From Hydractinia symbiolongicarpus (lineage: Eukaryota > Cnidaria > Hydrozoa > Anthoathecata > Hydractiniidae): a stretch of DNA of 64,000 nt. Shown here one piece after another: positions 10,431-24,015 of this stretch; position 1 is the stretch's first letter; each line of letters opens with the position of its first letter. The translations under genes were made by a program, and so were the position numbers. The notes under the pieces are model-generated. The model was not told the origin of the DNA, searched no databases, and worked only from the letters and a program-made list of their open reading frames with translations. The stretch lies in NCBI RefSeq assembly GCF_029227915.1, contig NC_079883.1:12152001-12216000 (forward strand). Direction: 5' to 3'.

Positions 10431-10918
10431 TCATTTTCATTTGTTGCCTTTTCATTTCAATGGCGCTGTGATATATTTCTTGTTATAACAATTAAGGAAA
10501 GTGTTTCCTATGACATTTTCCTACGACATTTTCAGGTGATAGTACGAGAAAAAAGAGCTTTCAAATGCATACAAACTCGATCTATTGCCGATCATCCAAT
10601 AACCCTGACGGAATGGCAAATAAAATAAAATTCCGCCGCCTTCCGAGGATTTATATCGCAATCACGTTTCGTAACAGCCAAGCGAGGTTTTACCTTAGCG
10701 TTTAAGTCACCACCGACATTTGGCCGCGCAACTATTCTAAGCTTATTCATTTTGACTTAAGGAGGGGGCGAGCGCGGACGCAGGCCTCCACTACCAGAAA
10801 TTGTACGGTCGAGTTACTGACGTTTGCAGTAATCGCAGAGGTCAGTAACTCAAAGAAATTAAATAAAAAAATTTGATCACAACGTCAAAATAAGTTGCAC
10901 GTATTTGCCCCTACTAAT

Positions 10919-11039
10919 GTCTACGGCCATACCACGATGAACACACCCGTTCTCGTCTGATCACGGAAGTTAAGCAACGTCGGGCCGGGATAGTACTTGG
11001 ATAGGGGACCGCCTGGGAACTCCCGGTGTCGTAGGCTTT
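10919..11039 (+). rRNA. 5S rRNA, copy 7
   Basis: T59A and G85A; G85 is in helix IV and box C. Confidence 0.95.
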
Positions 11040-11543
11040 TCATTTTCATTTGTTGCCTTTTTATTTCAATGGCGCTGTGTTATATTTCTTGTTATAACAA
11101 TTAAGGAACGTGGCGGTTGTTGAAAGTGTTTCCTATGACATTTTCCTACGACATTTTCAGGTGATAGTACGAGAAAAAAGAGCTTTCAAATGCATACAAA
11201 CTCGATCTATTGCCGATCATCCAATAACCCTGACGGAATGGCAAATAAAATAAAATTCCGCCGCCTTCCGAGGACTTATATCGCAATCACGTTTCGTAAC
11301 AGCCAAGCGAGGTTTTACCTTAGCGTTTAAGTCACCACCGACATTTGGCCGCGCAACTATTCTAAGCTCATTCATTTTGACTTAAGGAGGGGGCGAGCGC
11401 GGACGCAGGCCCCCACTACCAGAAATTGTACGGTCGAGTTACTGACGTTTGCAGTAATCGCAGAGGTCAGTAACTCAAAGAAATTAAATAAAAAAATTTG
11501 ATCACAACGTCAAAATAAATTGCACGTATTTGCCCCTACTAAT

Positions 11544-11664
11544 GTCTACGGCAATACCACGATGAACACACCCGTTCTCGTCTGATCACGGAAGTTAAGC
11601 ATCGTCGGGCCGGGATAGTACTTGGATGGGGGACCGCCTGGGAACTCCCGGTGTCGTAGGCTTT
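11544..11664 (+). rRNA. 5S rRNA, copy 8
   Basis: C10A, next to helix I. Confidence 0.96.
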
Positions 11665-12168
11665 TCATTTTCATTTGTTGCCTTTTCATTTCAATGGCGC
11701 TGTGATATATTTCTTGTTATAACAATTAAGGAACGTGGCGGTTGTTGAAAGTGTTTCCTATGACATTTTCCTACGACATTTTCAGGTGATAGTACGAGAA
11801 AAAAGAGCTTTCAAATGCATACAAACTCGATCTATTGCCGATCATCCAATAACCCTGACGGAATGGCAAATAAAATAAAATTCCGCCGCCTTCCGAGGAC
11901 TTATATCGCAATCACGTTTCGTAACAGCCAAGCGAGGTTTTACCTTAGCGTTTAAGTCACCACCGACATTTGGCCGCGCAACTATTCTAAGCTCATTCAT
12001 TTTGACTTAAGGAGGGGGCGAGCGCGGACGCAGGCCCCCACTACCAGAAATTGTACGGTCGAGTTACTGACGTTTGGAGTAATCGCAGAGGTCAGTAACT
12101 CAAAGAAATTAAATAAAAAAATTTGATCACAACGTCAAAATAAATTGCACGTATATGCCCCTACTAAT

Positions 12169-12287
12169 GCCTACGGCCATACCACGATGAACACACCCGT
12201 TCTCGTCTGATCACGGAAGTTAAGCATCGTCGGGCCGGGATAGTACTTGGATGGGCCCGCCTGGGAACTCCCGGTGTCGTAGGCTTT
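12169..12287 (+). rRNA. 5S rRNA, copy 9 (loop D deletion)
   Basis: T2C, and GGA (88-90) replaced by C, so 119 nt. This removes the GNRA-type loop and shortens box C; probably impaired. Confidence 0.93.
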
Positions 12288-12790
12288 TCATTTTCATTTG
12301 TTGCCTTTTCATTTCAATGGCGCTGTGATATATTTCTTGTTATAACAATTAAGGAACGTGGCGGTTGTTGAAAGTGTTTCCTATGACATTTTCCTACGAC
12401 ATTTTCAGGTGATAGTACGAAAAAAAAGAGCTTTCAAATGCATACAAACTCGATCTATTGCCGATCATCCAATAACCCGACGGAATGGCAAATAAAATAA
12501 AATTCCGCCGCCTTCCGAGGACTTATATCGCAATCACGTTTCGTAACAGCCAAGCGAGGTTTTACCTTAGCGTTTAAGTCACCACCGACATTTGGCCGCG
12601 CAACTATTCTAAGCTCATTCATTTTGACTTAAGGAGGGGGCGAGCGCGGACGCAGGCCCCCACTACCAGAAATTGTACGGTCGAGTTGCTGACGTTCGCA
12701 GTAATCGCAGAGGTCAGTAACTCAAAGAAATTAAATAAAAAAATTTGATCACAACGTCAAAATAAATTGCACGTATTTGCCCCTACTAAT

Positions 12791-12911
12791 GTCTACGGCC
12801 ATACCACGATGAACACACCCGTTCTCGTCTGATCACGGAAATTAAGCATCGTCGGGCCGGCATAGTACTTGGATGGGGGACCGCCTGGGAACTCCCGGTG
12901 TCGTAGGCTTT
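12791..12911 (+). rRNA. 5S rRNA, copy 10
   Basis: G51A, G71C. Confidence 0.96.
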
Positions 12912-13415
12912 TCATTTTCATTTGTTGCCTTTCCATTTCAATGGCGCTGTGATATATTTCTTGTCATAACAATTAAGGAACGTGGCGGTTGTTGAAAGTG
13001 TTTCCTATGACATTTTCCTACGACATTTTCAGGTGATAGTACGAGAAAAAAGAGCTTTCAAATGCATACATATTCGATCTATTGCCGATCATCCAATAAC
13101 CCTGACGGAATGGCAAATAAAATAAAATTCCGCCGCCTTCCGAGGACTTATATCGCAATCACGTTTCGTAACAGCCAAGCGAGGTTTTACCTTAGCGTTT
13201 AAGTCACCACCGACATTTGGCCGCGCAACTATTCTAAGCTCATTCATTTTGACTTAAGGAGGGGGCGAGCGCGGACGCAGGCCCCCACTACCAGAAATTG
13301 TACGGTCGAGTTACTGACGTTTGCAGTAATCGCAGAGGTCAGTAACTCAAAGAAATTAAATAAAAAAATTTGATCACAACGTCAAAATAAATTGCACGTA
13401 TTTGCCCCTACTAAT

Positions 13416-13534
13416 GTCTACGGCCATACCACGATGAACACACCCGTTCTCGTCTGATCACGGAAGTTAAGCATCGTCGGGCCGGGATAGTACTTGGATG
13501 GGCCCGCCTGGGAACTCCCGGTGTCGTAGGCTTT
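13416..13534 (+). rRNA. 5S rRNA, copy 11 (loop D deletion)
   Basis: Same 88-90 GGA-to-C change as copy 9 (119 nt), without T2C. Confidence 0.93.
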
Positions 13535-14038
13535 TCATTTTCATTTGTTGCCTTTTCATTTCAATGGCGCTGTGATATATTTCTTGTTATAACAATTAAG
13601 GAACGTGGCGGTTGTTGAAAGTGTTTCCTATGACATTTTCCTACGACATTTTCAGGTGATAGTACGAGAAAAAAGAGCTTTCAAATGCATACAAACTCGA
13701 TCTATTGCCGATCATCCAATAACCCTGACGGAATGGCAAATAAAATAAAATTCCGCCGCCTTCCGAGGACTTATATCGCAATCACGTTTCGTAACAGCCA
13801 AGCGAGGTTTTACCTTAGCGTTTAAGTCACCACCGACATTTGGCGGCGCAACTATTCTAAGCTCATTCATTTTGACTTAAGGAGGGGGCGAGCGCGGACG
13901 CAGGCCCCCACTACCAGAAATTGTACGGTCGAGTTACTGACGTTCGCAGTAATCGCAGAGGTCAGTAACTCAAAGAAATTAAATAAAAAAATTTGATCAC
14001 AACGTCAAAATAAATTGCACGTATTTGCCCCTACTAAT

Positions 14039-14159
14039 GTCTACGGCCATACCACGATGAACACACCCGTTCTCGTCTGATCACGGAAATTAAGCATCGT
14101 CGGGCCGGCATAGTACTTGGATGGGGGACCGCCTGGGAACTCCCGGTGTCGTAGGCTTT
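14039..14159 (+). rRNA. 5S rRNA, copy 12
   Basis: G51A, G71C, as in copy 10, two units away. Confidence 0.96.
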
Positions 14160-14663
14160 TCATTTTCATTTGTTGCCTTTTCATTTCAATGGCGCTGTGA
14201 TATATTTCTTGTCATAACAATTAAGGAACGTGGCGGTTGTTGAAAGTGTTTCCTATGACATTTTCCTACGACATTTTCAGGTGATAGTACGAGAAAAAAG
14301 AGCTTTCAAATGCATACATATTCGATCTATTGCCGATCATCCAATAACCCTGACGGAATGGCAAATAAAATAAAATTCCGCCGCCTTCCGAGGACTTATA
14401 TCGCAATCACGTTTCGTAACAGCCAAGCGAGGTTTTACCTTAGCGTTTAAGTCACCACCGACATTTGGCCGCGCAACTATTCTAAGCTCATTCATTTTGA
14501 CTTAAGGAGGGGGCGAGCGCGGACGCAGGCCCCCACTACCAGAAATTGTACGGTCGATTTACTGACGTTTGCAGTAATCGCAGAGGTCAGTAACTCAAAG
14601 AAATTAAATAAAAAAATTTGATCACAACGTCAAAATAAATTGCACGTATTTGCCCCTACTAAT

Positions 14664-14784
14664 GTCTACGGCCATACCACGATGAACACACCCGTTCTCG
14701 TCTGATCACGGAAGTTAAGCATCGTCGGGCCGGGATAGTACTTGGATGGGGGACCGCCTGGGAACTCCCGGTGTCGTAGGCTTT
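14664..14784 (+). rRNA. 5S rRNA, copy 13
   Basis: Consensus. Confidence 0.97.
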
Positions 14785-15288
14785 TCATTTTCATTTGTTG
14801 CCTTTTCATTTCAATGGCGCTGTGATATATTTCTTGTTATAACAATTAAGGAACGTGGCGGTTGTTGAAAGTGTTTCCTATGACATTTTCCTACGACATT
14901 TTCAGGTGATAGTACGAGAAAAAAGAGCTTTCAAATGCATACAAATTCGATCTATTGCCGATGATCCAATAACCCTGACGGAATGGCAAATAAAATAAAA
15001 TTCCGCCGCCTTCCGAGGACTTATATCGCAATCACGTTTCGTAACAGCCAAGCGAGGTTTTACCTTAGCGTTTAAGTCACCACCGACATTTGGCCGCGCA
15101 ACTATTCTAAGCTCATTCATTTTGACTTAAGGAGGGGGCGAGCGCGGACGCAGGCCCCCACTACCAGAAATTGTACGGTCGAGTTACTGACGTTTGCAGT
15201 AATCGCAGAGGTCAGTAACTCAAAGAAATTAAATAAAAAAATTTGATCACAACGTCAAAATAAATTGCACGTATTTGCCCCTACTAAT

Positions 15289-15409
15289 GTCTACGGCCAT
15301 ACCACGATGAACACACCCGTTCTCGTCTGATCACGGAAGTTAAGCATCGTCAGGCCGGGAAAGTACTTGGATGGGGGACCGCCTGGGAACTCCCGGTGTC
15401 GTAGGCTTT
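15289..15409 (+). rRNA. 5S rRNA, copy 14
   Basis: G64A and T73A. Confidence 0.96.
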
Positions 15410-15913
15410 TCATTTTCATTTGTTGCCTTTTCATTTCAATGGCGCTGTGATATATTTCTTGTTATAACAATTAAGGAACGTGGCGGTTGTTGAAAGTGTT
15501 TCCTATGACATTTTCCTACGACATTTTCAGGTGATAGTACGAGAAAAAAGTGCTTTCAAATGCATACAAACTCGATCTATTGCCGATCATCCAATAACCC
15601 TGACGGAATGGCAAATAAAATAAAATTCCGCCGCCTTCCGAGGACTTATATCGCAATCACGTTTCGTAACAGCCAAGCGAGGTTTTACCTTAGCGTTTAA
15701 GTCACCACCGACATTTGGCCGCGCAACTATTCTAAGCTCATTCATTTTGACTTAAGGAGGGGGCGAGCGCGGACGCAGGCCCCCACTACCAGAAATTGTA
15801 CGGTCGAGTTACTGACGGTTGCAGTAATCGCAGAGGTCAGTAACTCAAAGCAATTAAATAAAAAAATTTGATCACAACGTCAAAATAAATTGCACGTATT
15901 TGCCCCTACTAAT

Positions 15914-16034
15914 GTCTACGGCCATACCACGATGAACACACCCGTTCTCGTCTGATTACGGAAGTTAAGCATCGTCGGGCCTGGATAGTACTTGGATGGG
16001 GGACCGCCTGGGAACTCCCGGTGTCGTAGGCATT
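15914..16034 (+). rRNA. 5S rRNA, copy 15
   Basis: C44T, G69T and T119A. The last breaks the first T-run (CATTTC), leaving the backup CATTTTC. Confidence 0.95.
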
Positions 16035-16538
16035 TCATTTTCATTTGTTGCCTTTTCATTTCAATGGCGCTGTGATATATTTCTTGTTATAACAATTAAG
16101 GAACGTGGCGGTTGTTGAAAGTGTTTCCTATGACATTTTCCTACGACATTTTCAGGTGATAGTACGAGAAAAAAGTGCTTTCAAATGCATACAAACTCGA
16201 TCTATTGCCGATCATCCAATAACCCTGACGGAATGGCAAATAAAATAAAATTCCGCCGCCTTCCGAGGACTTATATCGCAATCACGTTTCGTAACAGCCA
16301 AGCGAGGTTTTACCTTAGCGTTTAAGTCACCACCGACATTTGGCCGCGCAACTATTCTAAGCTCATTCATTTTGACTTAAGGAGGGGGCGAGCGCGGACG
16401 CAGGCCCCCACTACCAGAAATTGTACGGTCGAGTTACTGACGTTTGCAGTAATCGCAGAGGTCAGTAACTCAAAGAAATTAAATAAAAAAATTTGATCAC
16501 AACGTCAAAATAAATTGCACGTATTTGCCCCTACTAAT

Positions 16539-16659
16539 GTCTACGGCCATACCACGATGAACACACCCGTTCTCGTCTGATCACGGAAGTTAAGCATCGT
16601 CGGGCCGGGATAGTACTTGGATGGGGGACCGCCTGGGAACTCCCGGTGTCGTAGGCTTT
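16539..16659 (+). rRNA. 5S rRNA, copy 16
   Basis: Consensus. Confidence 0.97.
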
Positions 16660-17163
16660 TCATTTTCATTTGTTGGCTTTTCATTTCAATGGCGCTGTGA
16701 TATATTTCTTGTTATAACAATTAAGGAACGTGGCGGTTGTTGAAAGTGTTTCCTATGACATTTTCCTACGACATTTTCAGGTGATAGTATGAGAAAAAAG
16801 AGCTTTCAAATGCATACAAACTCGATCTATTGCTGATCATCCAATAACCCTGACGGAATGGCAAATAAAATAAAATTCCGCCGCCTTTCGAGGACTTATA
16901 TCGCAATCACGTTTCGTAACAGCCAAGCGAGGTTTTACCTTAGCGTTTAAGTCACCACCGACATTTGGCCGCGCAACTATTCTAAGCTCATTCATTTTGA
17001 CTTAAGGAGGGGGCGAGCGCGGACGCAGGCCCCCACTACCAGAAATTGTACGGTCGAGTTACTGACGTTTGCAGTAATCGCAGAGGTCAGTAACTCGAAG
17101 AAATTAAATAAAAAAATTTGATCACAACGTCAAAATAAATTGCACGTATTTGCCCCTACTAAT

Positions 17164-17283
17164 GTCTACGGCCATACCACGATGAACACACCCGTTCTCG
17201 TCTGATCACGGAAGTTAAGCATCGTCGGGCCGGGAAGTACTTGGATGGGGGACCGCCTGGGAACTCCCGGTGTCGTAGGCTTT
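17164..17283 (+). rRNA. 5S rRNA, copy 17
   Basis: One base missing at T73 (GGGAAGTAC), 120 nt; the loss is at the edge of loop E. Confidence 0.94.
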
Positions 17284-17787
17284 TCATTTTCATTTGTTGC
17301 CTTTTCATTTCAATAGCGCTGTGATATATTTCTTGTTATAACAATTAAGGAACGTGGCGGTTGTTGAAAGTGTTTCCTATGACATTTTCCTACGACATTT
17401 TCAGGTGATAGTACGAGAAAAAAGAGCTTTCAAATGCATACAAACTCGATCTATTGCCGATCATCCAATAACCCTGACGGAATGGCAAATAAAATAAAAT
17501 TCCGCCGCCTTCCGAGGACTTTTATCGCAATCACGTTTCGTAACAGCCAAGCGAGGTTTTACTTTAGCGTTTAAGTCACCACCGACATTTGGCCGCGCAA
17601 CTATTCTAAGCTCATTCATTTTGACTTAAGGAGGGGGCGAGCGCGGACGCAGGCCCCCACTACCAGAAATTGTACGGTCGAGTTACTGACGTTTGCAGTA
17701 ATCGCAGAGGTCAGTAACTCTAAGAAATTAAATAAAAAAATTTGATCACAACGTCAAAATAAATTGCACGTATTTGCCCCTACTAAT

Positions 17788-17908
17788 GTCTACGGCCATA
17801 CCACGATGAACACACCCGTTCTCGTCTGATCACGGAAGTTAAGCATCGTCGGGCCGGGATAGTACTTGGATGGGGAACCGCCTGGGAACTCCCGGTGTCG
17901 TAGGCTTT
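17788..17908 (+). rRNA. 5S rRNA, copy 18
   Basis: G89A, loop GGAA. Confidence 0.96.
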
Positions 17909-18412
17909 TCATTTTCATTTGTTGCCTTTTCATTTCAATGGCGCTGTGATATATTTCTTGTTATAACAATTAAGGAACGTGGCGGTTGTTGAAAGTGTTT
18001 CCTATGACATTTTCCTACGACATTTTCAGGTGATAGTACGAGAAAAAAGAGCTTTCAAATGCATACAAACTCGATCTATTGCCGATCATCCAATAACCCT
18101 GACGGAATGGCAAATAAAATAAAATTCCGCCGCCTTCCGAGGACTTATATCGCAATCACGTTTCGTAACAGCCAAGCGAGGTTTTACCTTAGCGTTTAAG
18201 TCACCACCGACATTTGGCCGCGCAACTATTCTAAGCTCATTCATTTTGACTTAAGGAGGGGGCGAGCGCGGACGCAGGCCCCCACTACCAGAAATTGTAC
18301 GGTCAAGTTACTGACGTTTGCAGTAATCGCAGAGGTCAGTAACTCAAAGAAATTAAATAAAAAAATTTGATCACAACGTCAAAATAAATTGCACGTATTT
18401 GCCCCTACTAAT

Positions 18413-18532
18413 GTCTACGGCCATACCACGATGAACACACCCGTTCTCGTCTGATCACGGAAGTTAAGCATCGTCGGGCCGGGAAGTACTTGGATGGGGG
18501 ACCGCCTGGGAACTCCCGGTGTCGTAGGCTTT
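18413..18532 (+). rRNA. 5S rRNA, copy 19
   Basis: T73 missing, as in copy 17, two units away. Confidence 0.94.
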
Positions 18533-19036
18533 TCATTTTCATTTGTTGCTTTTTCATTTCAATGGCGCTGTGATATATTTCTTGTTATAACAATTAAGGA
18601 ACGTGGCGGTTGTTGAAAGTGTTTCCTATGACATTTTCCTACGACATTTTCAGGTGATAGTACGAGAAAAAAGAGCTTTCAAATGCATACAAACTCGATC
18701 TATTGCCGATCATCCAATAACCCTGACGGAATGGCAAATAAAATAAAATTCCGCCGCCTTCCGAGGACTTATATCGCAATCACGTTTCGTAACAGCCAAG
18801 CGAGGTTTTACCTTAGCGTTTAAGTCACCACCGACATTTGGCCGCGCAACTATTCTAAGCTCATTCATTTTGACTTAAGGAGGGGGCGAGCGCGGACGCA
18901 GGCCCCCACTACCAGAAATTGTACGGTCGAGTTACTGACGTTTGCAGTAATCGCAGAGGTCAGTAACTCAAAGCAATTAAATAAAAAAATTTGATCACAA
19001 CGTCAAAATAAATTGCACGTATTTGCCCCTACTAAT

Positions 19037-19157
19037 GTCTACTGCCATACCACGATGAACACACCCGTTCTCGTCTGATCACGGAAGTTAAGCATCGTCG
19101 GGCCAGGATAGTACTTGGGTGGGGGACCGCCTGGGAACTCCCGGTGTCGTAGGCTTT
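19037..19157 (+). rRNA. 5S rRNA, copy 20
   Basis: G7T, G69A, A83G; G7T opens a helix I pair. Confidence 0.94.
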
Positions 19158-19661
19158 TCATTTTCATTTGTTGCCTTTTCATTTCAATGGCGCTGTGATA
19201 TATTTCTTGTTATAACAATTAAGGAACGTGGCGGTTGTTGAAAGTGTTTCCTATGACATTTTCCTACGACATTTTCAGGTGATAGTACGAGAAAAAAGAG
19301 CTTTCAAATGCATACAAACTCGATCTATTGCCGATCATCCAATAACCCTGACGGAATGGCAAATAAAATAAAATTCCGCCGCCTTCCGAGGACTTATATC
19401 GCAATCACGTTTCGTAACAGCCAAGCGAGGTTTTACCTTAGCGTTTAAGTCACCACCGACATTTGGCCGCGCAACTATTCTAAGCTCATTCATTTTGACT
19501 TAAGGAGGGGGCGAGCGCGGACGCAGGCCCCCACTACCAGAAATTGTACGGTCGAGTTACTGACGTTTGCAGTAATCGCAGAGGTCAGTAACTCAAAGAA
19601 ATTAATCAAAAAAATTTGATCACAACGTCAAAATAAATTGCACGTATTTGCCCCTACTAAT

Positions 19662-19782
19662 GTCTACGGCCATACCACGATGAACACACCCGTTCTCGTC
19701 TGATCACGGAAGTTAAGCATCGTCGGGCCGGGATAGTACTTGGATGGGGGACCGCCTGGGAACTCCTGGTGTCGTAGGCTTT
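19662..19782 (+). rRNA. 5S rRNA, copy 21
   Basis: C106T. Confidence 0.96.
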
Positions 19783-20286
19783 TCATTTTCATTTGTTGCC
19801 TTTTCATTTCAATGGCGCTGTGATATATTTCTTGTTATAACAATTAAGGAACGTGGCGGTTGTTGAAAGTGTTTCCTATGACATTTTCCTACGACATTTT
19901 CAGGTGATAGTACGAGAAAAAAGAGCTTTCAAATGCATACAAACTCGATCTATTGCCGATCATCCAATAACCCTGACGGAATGGCAAATAAAATAAAATT
20001 CCGCCGCCTTCCGAGGACTTATATCGCAATCACGTTTCGTAACAGCCAAGCGAGGTTTTACCTTAGCGTTTAAGTCACCACCGACATTTGGCCGCGCAAC
20101 TATTCTAAGCTCATTCATTTTGACTTAAGGAGGGGGCGAGCGCGGACGCAGGTCCCCACTACCAGAAATTGTACGGTCGAGTTACTGACGTTTGCAGTAA
20201 TCGCAGAGGTCAGTAACTCAAAGAAATTAAATAAAAAAATTTGATCACAACGTCAAAATAAATTGCACGTATTTGCCCCTACTAAT

Positions 20287-20407
20287 GTCTACGGCCATAC
20301 CAGGATGAACACACCCGTTCTCGTCTGACCACGGAAGTTAAGCATCGTCGGGCCGGGATAGTACTTGGATGGGGGACCGCCTGGGAACTCCCGGTGTCGT
20401 AGGCTTT
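20287..20407 (+). rRNA. 5S rRNA, copy 22
   Basis: C17G and T43C. Confidence 0.96.
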
Positions 20408-20911
20408 TCATTTTCATTTGTTGCCTTTTCATTTCAATGGCGCTGTGATATATTTCTTGTTATAACAATTAAAGAACGTGGCGGTTGTTGAAAGTGTTTC
20501 CTATGACATTTTCCTACGACATTTTCAGGTGATAGTACGAGAAAAAAGAGCTTTCAAATGCATACAAACTCGATCTATTGCCGATCATCCAATAACCCTG
20601 ACGGAATGGCAAATAAAATAAAATTCCGCCGCCTTCCGAGGACTTATATCGCAATCACGTTTCGTAACAGCCAAGCGAGGTTTTACCTTAGCGTTTAAGT
20701 CACCACCGACATTTGGCCGCGCAACTATTCTAAGCTCATTCATTTTGACTTAAGGAGGGGGCGAGCGCGGACGCAGGCCCCCACTACCAGAAATTGTACG
20801 GTCGAGTTACTAACGTTTGCAGTAATCGCAGAGGTCAGTAACTCAAAGAAATTAAATAAAAAAATTTGATCACAACGTCAAAATAAATTGCACGTATTTG
20901 CCCCTACTAAT

Positions 20912-21031
20912 GTCTACGGCCATACCACGATGAACACACCCGTTCTCGTCTGATCACGGAAGTTAAGCATCGTCGGGCCGGGATAGTACTTGGATGGGGG
21001 ACCGCCTGGGAACTCCCGTGTCGTAGGCTTT
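20912..21031 (+). rRNA. 5S rRNA, copy 23
   Basis: One G missing at 107/108, 120 nt. Confidence 0.94.
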
Positions 21032-21535
21032 TCATTTTCATTTGTTGCCTTTTCATTTCAATGGCGCTGTGATAAATTTCTTGTTATAACAGTTAAGGAA
21101 CGTGGCGGTTGTTGAAAGTGTTTCCTATGAGATTTTCCTACGACATTTTCAGGTGATAGTACGAGAAAAAAGAGCTTTCAAATGCATACAAACTCGATCT
21201 ATTGCCGATCATCCAATAGCCCTGACGGAATGGCAAATAAAATAAAATTCCGCCGCCTTCCGAGGACTTATATCGCAATCACGTTTCGTAACAGCCAAGC
21301 GAGGTTTTACCTTAGCGTTTAAGTCACCACCGACATTTGGCCGCGCAACTATTCTAAGCTCATTCATTTTGACTTAAGGAGGGGGCGAGCGCGGACGCAG
21401 GCCCCCACTACCAGAAATTGTACGGTCGAGTTACTGACGTTTGCAGTAATCGCAGAGGTCAGTAACTCAAAGAAATTAAATAAAAAAATTTGATCACAAC
21501 GTCAAAATAAATTGCACGTATTTGCCCCTACTAAT

Positions 21536-21656
21536 GTCTACGGCCATACCACGATGAACACACCCGTTCTCGTCTGATCACGGAAGTTAAGCATCGTCGG
21601 GCCGGGATAGTACTTGGATGGGGGACCGCCTGGGAACTCCCGGTGTCGTAGGCTTT
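21536..21656 (+). rRNA. 5S rRNA, copy 24
   Basis: Consensus. Confidence 0.97.
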
Positions 21657-22160
21657 TCATTTTCATTTGTTGCCTTTTCATTTCAATGGCGCTGTGATAT
21701 ATTTCTTGTTATAACAATTAAGGAACGTGGCGGTTGTTGAAAGTGTTTTCTATGACATTTTCCTACGACATTTTCAGGTGATAGTACGAGAAAAAAGAGC
21801 TTTCAAATGCATACAAACTCGATCTATTGCCGATAATCCAATAACCCTGACGGAATGGCAAATAAAATAAAATTCCGCCGCCTTCCGAGGACTTATATCG
21901 CAATCACGTTTCGTAACAGCCAAGCGAGGTTTTACCTTAGCGTTTAAGTCACCACCGACATTTGGCCGCGCAACTATTCTAAGCTCATTCATTTTGACTT
22001 AAGGAGGGGGCGAGCGCGGACGCAGGCCCCCACTACCAGAAATTGTACGGTCGAGTTACTGACGTTTGCAGTAATCGCAGAGGTCAGTAACTCAAAGAAA
22101 TTAAATAAAAAAATTTGATCACAACGTCAAAATAAATTGCACGTATTTGCCCCTACTAAT

Positions 22161-22281
22161 GTCTACGGCCATACCACGATGAACACACCCGTTCTCGTCT
22201 GATCACGGAAGTTAAGCATCGTCGGGCCGGGATAGTACTTGGATGGTGGACCGCCTGGGAACTCCCGGTGTCGTAGGCTTT
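22161..22281 (+). rRNA. 5S rRNA, copy 25
   Basis: G87T, making loop TGGA, the one loop substitution that breaks the GNRA pattern. Confidence 0.95.
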
Positions 22282-22785
22282 TCATTTTCATTTGTTGCCT
22301 TTTCATTTCAATGGCGCTGTGATATATTTCTTGTCATAACAATTAAGGAACGTGGCGGTTGTTGAAAGTGTTTCCTATGACATTTTCCTACGACATTTTC
22401 AGGTGATAGTACGAGAAAAAAGAGCTTTCAAATGCATACAAACTCGATCTATTGCCGATCATCCAATAACCCTGACGGAATGGCAAATAAAATAAAATTC
22501 CGCCGCCTTCCGAGGACTTATATCGCAATCACGTTTCGTAACAGCCAAGCGAGGTTTTACCTTAGCGTTTAAGTCACCACCGACATTTGGCCGCGCAACT
22601 ATTCTAAGCTCATTCATTTTGACTTAAGGAGGGGGCGAGCGCGGACGCAGGCCCCCACTACCAGAAATTGTACGGTCGAGTTACTGACGTTTGCAGTAAT
22701 CGCAGAGGTCAGTAACTCAAAGAAATTAAATAAAAAAATTTGATCACAACGTCAAAATAAATTGCACGTATTTGCCCCTACTAAT

Positions 22786-22906
22786 GTCTACGGCCATACC
22801 ACGATGAACACACCCGTTCTCGTCTGATCACGGAAGTTAAGCATCGTCGGGCCGGGATAGTACTTGGATGGGGGACCGCCTGGGAACTCCCGGTGTCGCA
22901 GGCTTT
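22786..22906 (+). rRNA. 5S rRNA, copy 26
   Basis: T114C, opening the A5-U114 pair. Confidence 0.95.
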
Positions 22907-23410
22907 TCATTTTCATTTGTTGCCTTTTCATTTCAATGGCGCTGTGATATATTTCTTGTCATAACAATTAAGGAACGTGGCGGTTGTTGAAAGTGTTTCC
23001 TATGGCATTTTCCTACGACATTTTCAGGTGATAGTACGAGAAAAAAGAGCTTTCAAATGCATACAAACTCGATCTATTGCCGATCATCCAATAACCCTGA
23101 CGGAATGGCAAATAAAATAAAATTCCGCCGCCTTCCGAGGACTTATATCGCAATCACGTTTCGTAACAGCCAAGCGAGGTTTTACCTTAGCGTTTAAGTC
23201 ACCACCGAAATTTGGCCGCGCAACTATTCTAAGCTCATTCATTTTGACTTAAGGAGGGGGCAAGCGCGGACGCAGGCCCCCACTACCAGAAATTGTACGG
23301 TCGAGTTACTGACGTTTGCAGTAATCGCAGAGGTCAGTAACTCAAAGAAATTAAATAAAAAAATTTGATCACAATGTCAAAATAAATTGCACGTATTTGC
23401 CCCTACTAAT

Positions 23411-23531
23411 GTCTACGGCCATACCACGATGAACACACCCGTTCTCGTCTGATCACGGAAGTTAAGCATCGTCGGGCCGGGATAGTACTTGGATGGGGGA
23501 CCGCCTGGGAACTCCCGGTGTCGTAGGCTTT
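23411..23531 (+). rRNA. 5S rRNA, copy 27
   Basis: Consensus; followed by a spacer lacking 141 bp. Confidence 0.97.
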
Positions 23532-23894
23532 TCATTTTCATTTGTTGCCTTTTCATTTCATTGGCGCTGTGATATATTTCTTGTTATAACAATTAAGGAA
23601 CGTGGCGGTTGTTGTCTTCCGAGGACTTATATCGCAATCACGTTTCGTAACAGCCAAGCGAGGTTTTACCTTAGCGTTTAAGTCACCACCGACATTTGGC
23701 CGCGCAACTATTTTAAGCTCATTCATTTTGACTTAAGGAGGGGGCGAGCGCGGACGCAGGCCCCCACTACCAGAAATTGTACGGTCGAGTTACTGACGTT
23801 TGCAGTAATCGCAGAGGTCAGTAAATCAAAATAATTAAATAAAAAAATTTGATCACAACGTCAAAATAAATTGCACGTATTTGCCCCTACTAAT

Positions 23895-24015
23895 GTCTAC
23901 GGCCATACCACGATGAACACACCCGTTCTCGTCTGATCACGGAAGTTAAGCATCGTCGGGCCGGGATAGTACTTGGATGGGGGACCGCCTGGGAACTCCC
24001 GGTGTCGTAGGCTTT
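23895..24015 (+). rRNA. 5S rRNA, copy 28
   Basis: Consensus; only 484 bp after the previous gene. Confidence 0.97.

Noticed and set aside
14902-15120. 72-codon minus-strand frame in the spacer (again at 21774)
   Set aside because: Open only because of single private changes in two of 90 units; in the other units the same frame is closed.
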